Assembly: GCA_020850375.1 (NCBI GenBank)
Contig: JADZET010000078.1
Location: 1-8,510 of the forward strand
Source of the DNA: Phycisphaeraceae bacterium
Lineage (GTDB): Bacteria > Planctomycetota > Phycisphaerae > Phycisphaerales > Phycisphaeraceae
DNA: 8,510 bases
Direction: 5' to 3'
The translations under genes were made by a program, and so were the position numbers. The notes beneath the pieces were generated by a model that was not told the DNA's origin, ran no database searches, and saw only the letters and a list, made by a program, of their open reading frames with translations. This document shows positions 1 to 6,314 of this stretch, piece by piece (the first letter of the stretch is position 1; every line of letters begins with the position of its first letter).

Positions 1-2480
1 GGGCTGGGGTCGTCGGGAGCGCCCTTGAAGTAGCGGTCGACGCGGAGCCAGTGCATCTCGCGGTTCTTGGAGACTTGCTCCTTGCCGACGACGGGGACGT
101 TGTTCTCGGCCTGGCAGGCGACGGCGCAGGCGTTGCAGCCGATGCAGGCGGTCATGTCGACGGCCATGCCCCAGGCGTGGGGGTCGTTGAAGGAGCTGGG
201 GGGCTCCCAGAGCTGGAGCTTGATGTTGCCGTGGCCGTCGCGGTGGAAGAGGTGCTTGTCGGCTTGGTATTCGGCGAGGGTGGCCTCGTGGATGATCGAG
301 CCGGACTTGTTGGGCTGGCCGATGCGCTCGTCGCGGCCCCAGGCGCCGACTTCGTCGATCAGGTGGTGCTCCTGGGTGGCGGCGAGGAGGTAGGAGCCGT
401 CGATCTTGGTGAGCTTGGCGGGGGCGAAGTCCAGAGCGGCGAGGGTGCGGAGGGCGTAGGTGTTAAAGCCGACGTTGTCGCCGACGTTGCCGGCGGCGGT
501 GCGGCCATAGCCGAGGGGGAGGACGACCGTGCCGGGGGCGACCCCCGGAAGGATGAAGGTCGCCATCTCCAACGAGCGGCCGGCGATCTCGATGCGGACC
601 ATGCCGCCGGAGGTGGGTAGGCCGAGGCGATCGGCGTCGGCTTTGGCGATCAGGGCGGCGTTGTCCCAGGTGAGCTTGCTCATGGGGTCGGGCATTTCCT
701 GGAGCCAACCGTTGTTGGCGAAGCGCCCGTCGTACATGGAAGCATCGGCGGTGAAGACGGCTTCGAGCTGGTCGGGGGTCGTCTTGATCGCGGCGGGGAG
801 CGGGGTGGGACGCGTCCGGCCGACTTCGACGGCGGGGAGCGTGCTGGTGGGCAGGACGCCCATCTCCAGTAGCTGACGCCAGGCGGACTCGAAGTCGCCC
901 TGGGCGTTGGCGGTGAGGGTCTCGCGGACGAGGTCGTAACCGGCGGCGGTGGGATTGCCGGCGAGGATGGCCAGTAGCTCGAGGGCGGACTTGCCGCCGA
1001 AGAGGGGGAGGATCAGCGGCTGCTGGGTGCTGACGGTGCCGTCCCAGGCGCGGCCGTCGCCCCAGGCCTCGAGGTAGTGGGCCTCGGGGAGGTGCCAGCG
1101 GCAGAGGAGGGATGTTTCGTTGTAGTACTCGCTGAGGTGGATGGTGTGCTCGACCTTGGCGAGCAGGTCGGGGAAGGCGAGGTCGGCGGGGGCGTCGTAG
1201 GCGGGGTTGCCGCCGAGGATGACGAGGGTGGAGACGCCCCCGGCCCCGGAAGCGATGGCGTCGGCGAGGGCCTTGATGGAGCCGGCGCAGCCGCCGTCGA
1301 GGGCGAGGGGCTCGGGGGTGTAGTGGATGGTCTTGGTGTTGTTGCCGAGCTTCTGGTTGAGGGCGTGGGCGAGGGCGTGAAGCTCGGGAGGTTGAGCGGG
1401 GCCGACGATGACGGCGGAGGCGCCGGGGTGGGACTTGAGGTCGTTGGCGAGGGAAGCGACGAAGGCTTTCTCTTGGGGGGAAAGCTCGACGGGGATGTCG
1501 GCCAGGCCGACCTCGGCGGCGACGGCGGCGAGGAGAGCGGTGACGCGGCTGGGGCGGACGGCGAGGCGATGATCGGCGACGCCGCCGGTGATCGAGAGAT
1601 TCGACTCGGCGGCGTAGAGACGGCTCATCGTGCCCTGGTCGGCGGAGCGGCGGAGGGTGGCCCAGTCGCGGGCGTAGCGCTGGTGGGCTGGATGTGTGCC
1701 GAGAGGGTCGGCGTCGAAGCAGGCGATGACCTGGGCCTTGGTCAAGTCGTAGTGGGTGCGAAGCGGCTGGCCGAAGGCGAGGTTGGCGCCGGCGATGGTG
1801 TTGTCGAGGTTGATCGGCTCCCAGACGTGCCAGGTGGCGGCGGGGAAGGTCTTGAGGAAGGCCTCGCGCAGACGGGCAAACGTGGGGCCGGAGGCGGCAC
1901 GGGTGAGGACGGCCACCCCCCTACCCCCGGAAGCTTTCAATGCGCCGAAGTGGTCTTGGACGTAGCGGAGGAAGGTGTCCCAGTCGCGCTGGAGGTTCTT
2001 GCCCTGCTGCTTTTCGAGCGGGGTGCGGCTGCGGTCGGGGTCGTAGAGTGAGAGGACGCTGGCCTGGGCGTAGGCGTCGGCGGCGCCGAGGGAGTAGGGA
2101 TGGAGGGTGTTGCCCTCGATCTTGATGGGTCGGCCGTCGTAGCTCTTGGCCAGGAGGCCGGTGGCGACGCCGCCGAGTTCGAGCATGGTGGCGTAGTAGT
2201 TCGGGACCCCCGGAAGTGTGCCTTCGGGGCGATAGGCGAAGGGGTGGACTTGGGACTGGGGCCAGCGGCGGCAGCCGGAGAGGGTCAGGCCGGCGAGGGC
2301 CATGGAGGCGGCCATGATCTTCATGAAGCCGCGGCGCGACATCGAGAGCAGGTCGCCGGGCTCGTAGCCTGGGAACTCGCGCTCGATGCCGGCGGCGAGC
2401 TCGGGGGAGTCGGCGAGCTGTTCGAGGCTGCGCCAGTAGGTGCGGCCGCGGAGGTGCTCGGTGAGTGATTGTTGGCCCAT
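1..2480 (-). CDS. actB: Alternative complex III subunit ActB, molybdopterin-oxidoreductase-like/Fe-S protein (partial, 3' end off the left edge)
   Basis: ActB is the large periplasmic subunit of alternative complex III, which oxidises quinol and passes electrons on to cytochrome c or directly to a terminal oxidase. I translated it from the ATG at 2480 and found one open frame of 826 residues with no stop. Residues 48-54 (SRRGFMK) are a twin-arginine motif, followed by a hydrophobic stretch and a lipobox LSGC at 67-70, so it is probably Tat-exported with a lipidated Cys70. A MopB-like region follows, with the family-typical stretch [16 protein letters not shown] at about 452-467 and HYLEAWGD just after. 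The first ferredoxin-type cluster [11 protein letters not shown] is at 779-789. Full ActB proteins are about 1000 residues, so the remaining Fe-S motifs should lie beyond the left edge. By family knowledge the MopB part holds no molybdenum cofactor. It starts 30 bp after actA, so the two are co-transcribed. No strong Shine-Dalgarno precedes the ATG. Confidence 0.95.
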   Translation of the reverse strand, partial: MGQQSLTEHLRGRTYWRSLEQLADSPELAAGIEREFPGYEPGDLLSMSRRGFMKIMAASMALAGLTLSGCRRWPQSQVHPFAYRPEGTLPGVPNYYATMLELGGVATGLLAKSYDGRPIKIEGNTLHPYSLGAADAYAQASVLSLYDPDRSRTPLEKQQGKNLQRDWDTFLRYVQDHFGALKASGGRGVAVLTRAASGPTFARLREAFLKTFPAATWHVWEPINLDNTIAGANLAFGQPLRTHYDLTKAQVIACFDADPLGTHPAHQRYARDWATLRRSADQGTMSRLYAAESNLSITGGVADHRLAVRPSRVTALLAAVAAEVGLADIPVELSPQEKAFVASLANDLKSHPGASAVIVGPAQPPELHALAHALNQKLGNNTKTIHYTPEPLALDGGCAGSIKALADAIASGAGGVSTLVILGGNPAYDAPADLAFPDLLAKVEHTIHLSEYYNETSLLCRWHLPEAHYLEAWGDGRAWDGTVSTQQPLILPLFGGKSALELLAILAGNPTAAGYDLVRETLTANAQGDFESAWRQLLEMGVLPTSTLPAVEVGRTRPTPLPAAIKTTPDQLEAVFTADASMYDGRFANNGWLQEMPDPMSKLTWDNAALIAKADADRLGLPTSGGMVRIEIAGRSLEMATFILPGVAPGTVVLPLGYGRTAAGNVGDNVGFNTYALRTLAALDFAPAKLTKIDGSYLLAATQEHHLIDEVGAWGRDERIGQPNKSGSIIHEATLAEYQADKHLFHRDGHGNIKLQLWEPPSSFNDPHAWGMAVDMTACIGCNACAVACQAENNVPVVGKEQVSKNREMHWLRVDRYFKGAPDDPS

Positions 2481-2510
2481 CGTTCGTCCGTCAAATCACG
2501 AGGCCACCGA

Positions 2511-3194
2511 CTAGCGGTGGCAGGTGGAGCAACTGGTCATGTAGGCGGAGTCGTGGATGTTGTACTGCCTCTTGAGCTCTTGACCGAGCTGGAGCTGGGT
2601 CTTGCCGGTCTCGGCCCGGGGGTCCCAGGTCATGTTGGGGATCTGGTCGCGCGGGCGGAGGTGCTTCTCCGGGGCGCGGTGGCATTCGAGGCACCAGCCC
2701 ATGGTGAGCGGCTGGTCGTTGTGGACGACCTCCATCTTGTCGATGCGGCCGTGGCAGGAGACGCAGCCGACGCCCTTGGCGACGTGGGCGGAGTGGTTGA
2801 AGTAGACGTAGTCGGCGACGTCGTGGACCTTGACCCAGTCGATGGGTTTGCCGGTGGCGTAGCTGTCACGGACGGGGGCGAGTCGTTCGCTGGTGGTGCG
2901 GACGTGGGCGTGACAGTTCATGCAGGTCTGGGTCGGGGGGATGGCGGCGAAGCCGGCCTTCTCGACGGTGTTGTGGCAGTAGCGGCAGTCCATGCCGAGC
3001 TGTCCGGCGTGCATGGCGTGGCTGAAGGGGACGGGCTGGGCGGGGGCGTAGCCGACGTCCTTGGTGCCGGGCGAGAGGGAGAGGACGGCGAGGGTGGGGA
3101 CGTAGGTGGCGGCGCCGAGGCCCGCGAGGATCAAGGCCGGCAGGAGGTAATTGGCCCAGGCCGGGAAGACGAATTTATCGGTGGGTGAGGAAAT
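2511..3194 (-). CDS. actA: Alternative complex III subunit ActA, pentaheme cytochrome c
   Basis: ActA is the multiheme c-type cytochrome that carries electrons out of alternative complex III. Counting from an ATT at 3194, the 227-residue product has five CXXCH heme sites: CRYCH (70), CMNCH (91), CVSCH (144), CLECH (168) and CSTCH at the extreme C-terminus (222). Five hemes is the known ActA number. One membrane segment (about 22-40) anchors it, followed by the typical DVGYAPAQPVPFSH and the DCRYCHNTVE context. The start is problematic. The frame is open back to a TGA at 3213-3215, and the only standard start codon is a TTG at 3134. That would begin inside the membrane segment and drop DKFVFPAWANYLLP, which resembles the N-terminus of ActA homologues. 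The ATT at 3194 gives a natural beginning (SSPTDKFVFPAW), so I use it, with the TTG as the alternative. It is the first act gene, followed 30 bp later by actB. Confidence 0.93.
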   Translation of the reverse strand: MSSPTDKFVFPAWANYLLPALILAGLGAATYVPTLAVLSLSPGTKDVGYAPAQPVPFSHAMHAGQLGMDCRYCHNTVEKAGFAAIPPTQTCMNCHAHVRTTSERLAPVRDSYATGKPIDWVKVHDVADYVYFNHSAHVAKGVGCVSCHGRIDKMEVVHNDQPLTMGWCLECHRAPEKHLRPRDQIPNMTWDPRAETGKTQLQLGQELKRQYNIHDSAYMTSCSTCHR

Positions 3195-3516
3195 CGCAGT
3201 CGCCCAATTCCGTCAGTTAGAGACCAGCCCTGGTCCCCGGCCGCGGTGGCAGCCCTTTGCCGACGTCGCGTCCCTGACAACGGGCTTGATGATACTGGCT
3301 CAACCCTCGATGACAAGTTGTGTTATCACCGAACTTCATCGATTGGAGATCGTTTGGTCTCAATGTGGACTTGGTTCTGATTCGGGGATGGGAATGTTGA
3401 TATCAGCACGAGACGAGATCGGGGGAAACCGCGAGAAAAAATCGGGCGGACGGGGGCGAGGGGAGTGTCATGCGCGCGGCGGTCAGGTGTGTGCCGGAGA
3501 GCGGAGAAGGTAGTGA
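3195..3516. other. Intergenic region between the hypothetical gene and actA
   Basis: These 322 bp separate the stop of the upstream hypothetical gene from actA, both on the minus strand. Base composition is more AT-rich at about 3280-3440 than in the flanking genes. It holds the predicted act promoter and leader. On the minus strand a T6 run (3436-3441) occurs about 75 bp after the stop of the upstream gene, but I see no strong GC hairpin directly before it, so I do not call a terminator. I see no tRNA, CRISPR or convincing small gene here. Confidence 0.6.
3289..3316 (-). promoter_or_regulatory. Predicted sigma70-type promoter of the act operon
   Basis: On the minus strand TTGTCA (3316-3311; 5 of 6 match to TTGACA) is followed after exactly 16 bp by TATCAT (3294-3289; 5 of 6 match to TATAAT). 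Transcription would begin near 3282, leaving a leader of roughly 90 nt before the putative actA start. It lies in the less GC-rich part of the main intergenic region and points towards actA. This is a consensus match by eye, not a demonstrated promoter. Confidence 0.5.
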
Positions 3517-4200
3517 TTATCTGTCAGGATGGTTTGGGATGGTGATGGGTTCGACGAGTCGGCCGTCGGGGGTTTCGTATTCGGCTTCGAGGGTCAGGTC
3601 GGCGAGCGGCTGGGTGGTGGTGATGTCGGGGACGCGCTCGCGGAGCTCGAGTTCGAACCAGCCGAGCTGATGGGGAGGGGTGGTCCAGCCGGCGTTCTTG
3701 AGGGATTCGCGGACGGGGTCGGGAATGTCGACGGTTCGCGTCGAGAGGAGGGTGATGGCGCCCTTTTCGCAGTTGAAGGCGACGTTGGCGGCGGCGCGGG
3801 TCATGGCGGGGTCCCAGGCGGCGAGGGTGATGCGGCAGCTTCCGGGGGGACTTCCGGGGGAACTTGCGGGGGAGAGGGGGGCGACGGTGACGATTTCGAA
3901 TTTGCGGCGTAGGGAGACGAGGCCCTGGCGCCAGGTGAGCGTTAGGGCGGGCGTGGCGGAGGTGTCGGGGAGGGTGCGGAGCCAGGCGGTGACGGGAGTG
4001 GGGACGATGCGGCGGATGTGGGAGGGCAGATCGACGGGGTCGAGGTAGGCGGCCTCGACGCGGACGGGATCGCGGAGGAATTCGATGCGGGTGGAGGAGG
4101 ACAATTGCTTTCGGACGAGGATGACGGCGCCGGGGGCCAGCAGGACGGCCAGGACGGCCAGGACGATGAGGTTGAGGCGTGTCTCGCGGCTGAGGTTCAT
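3517..4200 (-). CDS. Hypothetical membrane-anchored protein
   Basis: I do not recognise this 227-residue protein. Residues 1-10 are polar with two arginines, and residues 10-29 form one hydrophobic segment (LIVLAVLAVLLAPGAVILV), so it should be an N-terminally anchored protein with a domain of about 195 residues outside the cytoplasm. Two cysteines (122 and 144) could pair there. A low-complexity stretch at about 109-121 (SPASSPGSPPGS) is encoded by a 12-bp tandem repeat. The frame stays open to ATGs at 4248 and 4275, but the 4200 start puts the hydrophobic segment at the very N-terminus and is preferred. No Shine-Dalgarno is visible. A GATAAT box ends 6 nt before this ATG, which would fit a leaderless transcript. 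It diverges from the DsbD-like gene and reads towards actA 322 bp downstream. Confidence 0.75.
   Translation of the reverse strand: MNLSRETRLNLIVLAVLAVLLAPGAVILVRKQLSSSTRIEFLRDPVRVEAAYLDPVDLPSHIRRIVPTPVTAWLRTLPDTSATPALTLTWRQGLVSLRRKFEIVTVAPLSPASSPGSPPGSCRITLAAWDPAMTRAAANVAFNCEKGAITLLSTRTVDIPDPVRESLKNAGWTTPPHQLGWFELELRERVPDITTTQPLADLTLEAEYETPDGRLVEPITIPNHPDR
3839..3874. repeat. Three-copy 12-bp tandem repeat inside the hypothetical gene
   Basis: On the plus strand, three successive 12-mers read CTTCCGGGGGGA, CTTCCGGGGGAA and CTTGCGGGGGAG. In the minus-strand gene they encode the Ser/Pro/Gly stretch at about residues 109-121. The unit shares its core CTTCCGGGGG with scattered copies in actB. 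Confidence 0.75.
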
Positions 4201-4206
4201 GGTGGG

Positions 4207-4212
4207 ATTATC
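4207..4212 (-). promoter_or_regulatory. Possible -10 box of a leaderless transcript
   Basis: GATAAT (5 of 6 match to TATAAT) lies on the minus strand 6 nt before the ATG at 4200. This is the spacing expected if transcription starts at the A of the start codon. I see no good -35 hexamer at 16-18 bp, so the evidence is weak. Confidence 0.25.
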
Positions 4213-4263
4213 CGCGGATCGGGGGGATATGCCATCGGAAGTCTTCATGAGGCGTCGGGGGTG

Positions 4264-4275
4264 ATGGAATTCCAT
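4264..4275. promoter_or_regulatory. 12-bp perfect palindrome in the divergent intergenic region
   Basis: ATGGAATTCCAT is a perfect palindrome between the two divergently transcribed genes (4200 minus, 4332 plus). A second short inverted repeat, TCCCC-T-GGGGA, lies at 4313-4323, just before the plus-strand start. Either could be an operator, but nothing in the sequence identifies a regulator. Confidence 0.25.
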
Positions 4276-4331
4276 GCGGGGGGCGGCCTAAGCTATGCAC
4301 GTGGCGGGACATTCCCCTGGGGATTAAGAGC

Positions 4332-5603
4332 ATGGCGAGGCCGTGGGTTCATGGCTCGGGGTTGGTTTGTCGCGTGGCGCTGGGGCTGTGCGTCGCGGGG
4401 GGGACTTCATCTTGGGCTGTGACGGCGGTCGACGCGGAATCGGCGATAGCGGAGCCGTCGGAGACGGCGTCGAGCGTGGCGGTCGAGGCGGCGCACGTGC
4501 GGGCACGGCTGATCAGCCCGCAGGTGGCGTTGACGCCGGGGCAGTCGGTGACGCTGGGGATCGTGCTGGAGATGGAGCCGGGGTGGCACACGTACTGGAC
4601 GAACCCGGGGGACGCGGGGCTGGCGGCGAGCGTGACGTGGGATCTGCCGAAGGGATTCGAGGTCGGGCCGGTGCAGTGGCCGACGCCGCGACGGATCGGG
4701 GAAGGGGCGATCATGAGTTACGGGTATGAGGGGCGGGTGGTGCTGCCGGTGGCGCTGGGAGCGCCGGCCGAGGCGCCGCCGGGGATGGTGAGCCTGCGGG
4801 CGGAGGTGACGTACCTGGCGTGCAAGGAGATCTGCCTGCCGGGGCGGGTGGAACTGAGGCTGGACCTGCCGGTGGTGCCGCTGCCTTCGGCGGCGGTGGT
4901 GCCGGAGAACCAGAAGCTGATCCATGAGGGGATCGAGCGGCTGCCGGTGGAGGTCGAGTCGCCGGCGGTGTCGGCGACGGAGGATGGGAAGGGGAAGATC
5001 TGGGTGGTGCTGTCGGCGGGGCAGTTGCCGGCGGGGGCGACGGAGGTTTATTTCTTCCCGAAGCGGTCGGACCTGCTGGACCACGCGGCGGAGCAGGTGG
5101 CGGTGCGGCGTGGGGACACGATCGTGCTGGAGCTGAGGAAGCTGGCGCAGCGGAGCGGCGAGCGGGTGACGCGGCTGCGCGGGGTGCTGAGCGTCGGGAC
5201 GTCGACGCTCGACGCCACGCGGCCGGGACGGCGGGGTTGGTGGGTTGATCTGCCGGTGGAGTCGATGGCTGAGCAAGGGGATCCTGGGGATCGGCCGGCG
5301 GAGACGCCGACACCCCCCCCACCGCCGACGGTGCCGATGCCTCGGCCGCCGGAGTCGCCCGTGCCGCCCGGGCCGGTGCCCGCGCCGGCGCCGCCGCCGA
5401 TGCCTCCGGTTGAGCCGCCGATCCTGCAGCCGCCCCCGGCGCCGGAGCCCCCGGAACCCCCGGCGACGATGCCGAGCGAGCCGCCGGTGCCTGAGCCACC
5501 CGAGGCACAACCACCCACGACTGAACCCTCGGAGGATCAACCGGAGCGTCCCGCTGAACCTTCGCCGCCGGGCAGCAACCCGGACGAGGGAGCCGCGGAC
5601 TAG
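4332..5603 (+). CDS. Exported DsbD N-terminal-domain protein with a proline-rich C-terminal tail
   Basis: This 423-residue protein carries an N-terminal signal sequence (hydrophobic from about 11 to 30) and then an Ig-like domain of the DsbD N-terminal family. The marks are MEPGWHTYWTNPGDAG (81-96), YGYEGRVVLPV (130-140) and the cysteine pair ACKEICLPG (Cys164, Cys168). In DsbD this domain sits in the periplasm and passes reducing equivalents to partner proteins. A second beta-rich stretch with YFFPKRSDLLDHA (about 240-252) follows, as in many members of this group. The membrane-spanning electron conduit and C-terminal thioredoxin domain of true DsbD are absent. Instead residues about 322-417 are a Pro/Glu-rich tail, like a spacer crossing the periplasm. 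It probably forms an operon with the Trx-like gene 38 bp downstream. Its codons end mostly in G, unlike the minus-strand genes. Function is inferred from the domain only. Confidence 0.85.
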   Translation: MARPWVHGSGLVCRVALGLCVAGGTSSWAVTAVDAESAIAEPSETASSVAVEAAHVRARLISPQVALTPGQSVTLGIVLEMEPGWHTYWTNPGDAGLAASVTWDLPKGFEVGPVQWPTPRRIGEGAIMSYGYEGRVVLPVALGAPAEAPPGMVSLRAEVTYLACKEICLPGRVELRLDLPVVPLPSAAVVPENQKLIHEGIERLPVEVESPAVSATEDGKGKIWVVLSAGQLPAGATEVYFFPKRSDLLDHAAEQVAVRRGDTIVLELRKLAQRSGERVTRLRGVLSVGTSTLDATRPGRRGWWVDLPVESMAEQGDPGDRPAETPTPPPPPTVPMPRPPESPVPPGPVPAPAPPPMPPVEPPILQPPPAPEPPEPPATMPSEPPVPEPPEAQPPTTEPSEDQPERPAEPSPPGSNPDEGAAD

Positions 5604-5629
5604 ATCGTTGTGTCACGGAATTTTCTTAC

Positions 5630-5636
5630 AGGAGAG
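5630..5636 (+). promoter_or_regulatory. Shine-Dalgarno site of the thioredoxin-fold gene
   Basis: AGGAGAG lies 5 nt before the ATG at 5642. It is the only clear Shine-Dalgarno sequence I found in the window; the other starts have weak or no matches. It confirms the 5642 start. Confidence 0.7.
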
Positions 5637-5641
5637 ACACC

Positions 5642-6292
5642 ATGCGTCATGTGCGTCTGGCTTTGATTGTGCTGCTGGCCTGCGGGCTGTTGGTGAGCTA
5701 TGCCCGGTCGTCAACGAATGCGGGGGCGATGAGCGAGTCGGCGGCGACGCAGCCGTCGGAGGAAGCGCCCAAGGCGCCGGACTTCGCGGTGGTCGACAGC
5801 CACGGCAAGACGCATCATCTGTCGGATTACGCGGGGAAGTTTGTCGTGCTCGAGTGGATCAACCACGAGTGCCCGTTCGTGCGCAAGCACTACGACTCGG
5901 GGAACATGCAGAAGCTCCAGGCGGCGTACACGGACAAGGGGGTGGCGTGGCTGACGATCTGCTCGTCGGCGCCGGGGAAGCAGGGGAACATGAGCGCGGA
6001 GGCGTGGAACGAGGTGACGGCGGCGAAGAACGCCAGGCCGACGGCGGTGCTGCTGGACGAGGACGGGACGGCGGGGCGCGCCTACGGGGCGAAGACGACG
6101 CCGCACATGTTCGTGATCAACCCATCCGGGGGGTTGATCTATCAGGGGGCGATCGACGACACGCCCTCGGCTGACCCGGCGGACGCGGCGACGGCGCACA
6201 ATTACGTGACGGCGGCGTTGGAGGAGGCGATGGCGGGGCAGACGGTGACGACGGCGTTCACGAAGTCGTATGGGTGCTCGGTGAAGTACTGA
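5642..6292 (+). CDS. Exported thioredoxin-fold (AhpC/TSA-redoxin-like) protein
   Basis: This 216-residue protein has an N-terminal hydrophobic export signal (about 6-19). LLAC at 11-14 could be a lipobox, but the hydrophobic core before it is short. A Ser/Thr/Glu-rich linker (ATQPSEEAP) follows, then a thioredoxin fold from about 44. Its signature is WINHECPFVRKHY, with Cys77 at the redox position but Val where thioredoxins have the second Cys of CXXC. Other marks are WLTICSS (Cys107), the cis-proline loop KTTPHMFVI (Pro154) and YQGAIDD. The C-terminal GCSVKY places Cys212 six residues from the C-terminal end of the sequence (GCSVKY ends at 216). I recognise this ending as typical of a group of secreted Trx-like proteins in planctomycetes and Bacteroidetes. 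Cys77 with Cys107 or Cys212 may form the redox pair, so it could be a reductase or peroxiredoxin-like enzyme. The DsbD-like protein encoded just upstream is a plausible partner. Confidence 0.9.
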   Translation: MRHVRLALIVLLACGLLVSYARSSTNAGAMSESAATQPSEEAPKAPDFAVVDSHGKTHHLSDYAGKFVVLEWINHECPFVRKHYDSGNMQKLQAAYTDKGVAWLTICSSAPGKQGNMSAEAWNEVTAAKNARPTAVLLDEDGTAGRAYGAKTTPHMFVINPSGGLIYQGAIDDTPSADPADAATAHNYVTAALEEAMAGQTVTTAFTKSYGCSVKY

Positions 6293-6314
6293 GCGCCTGC
6301 CAGAGGCGGCGGGA

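Noticed and set aside
1077..2051. Long plus-strand frame (324 codons) rich in Gly, Val, Glu and Ala
   Set aside because: It is antisense to actB, which is recognisable throughout; the composition is what the reverse of C-ending codons produces.
2469..3188. Plus-strand 239-codon frame opposite actA
   Set aside because: It overlaps the five heme-binding motifs on the other strand and is a low-complexity Gly/Val shadow.
3425..3450. A6/T6 run with flanking CCGCGA and TCGGGCGG as a terminator hairpin
   Set aside because: The arms pair only with a bulge and would enclose the T run in the loop rather than precede it.
3151..3513. Plus-strand 120-codon frame across the intergenic region
   Set aside because: It has no ribosome site or recognisable motif, changes from normal to Gly/Arg-rich composition, and runs against the act promoter and the actA N-terminus.
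5310..5600. Proline-rich tail as a sign of a frameshift that destroyed a DsbD membrane domain
   Set aside because: No other frame here encodes hydrophobic helices, and the stretch is far too short for that domain before the next gene starts.
4407..5616. Long minus-strand frames of 377 and 301 codons, Arg-rich or Ala/Pro-rich
   Set aside because: Both mirror the DsbD-like plus-strand gene, which has clear family motifs; they show no domain or signal sequence.
6297..6309. Small hairpin CTGCC-AGA-GGCGG between the convergent genes as a terminator
   Set aside because: It has only five pairs including a G-T wobble and no T run on either side.
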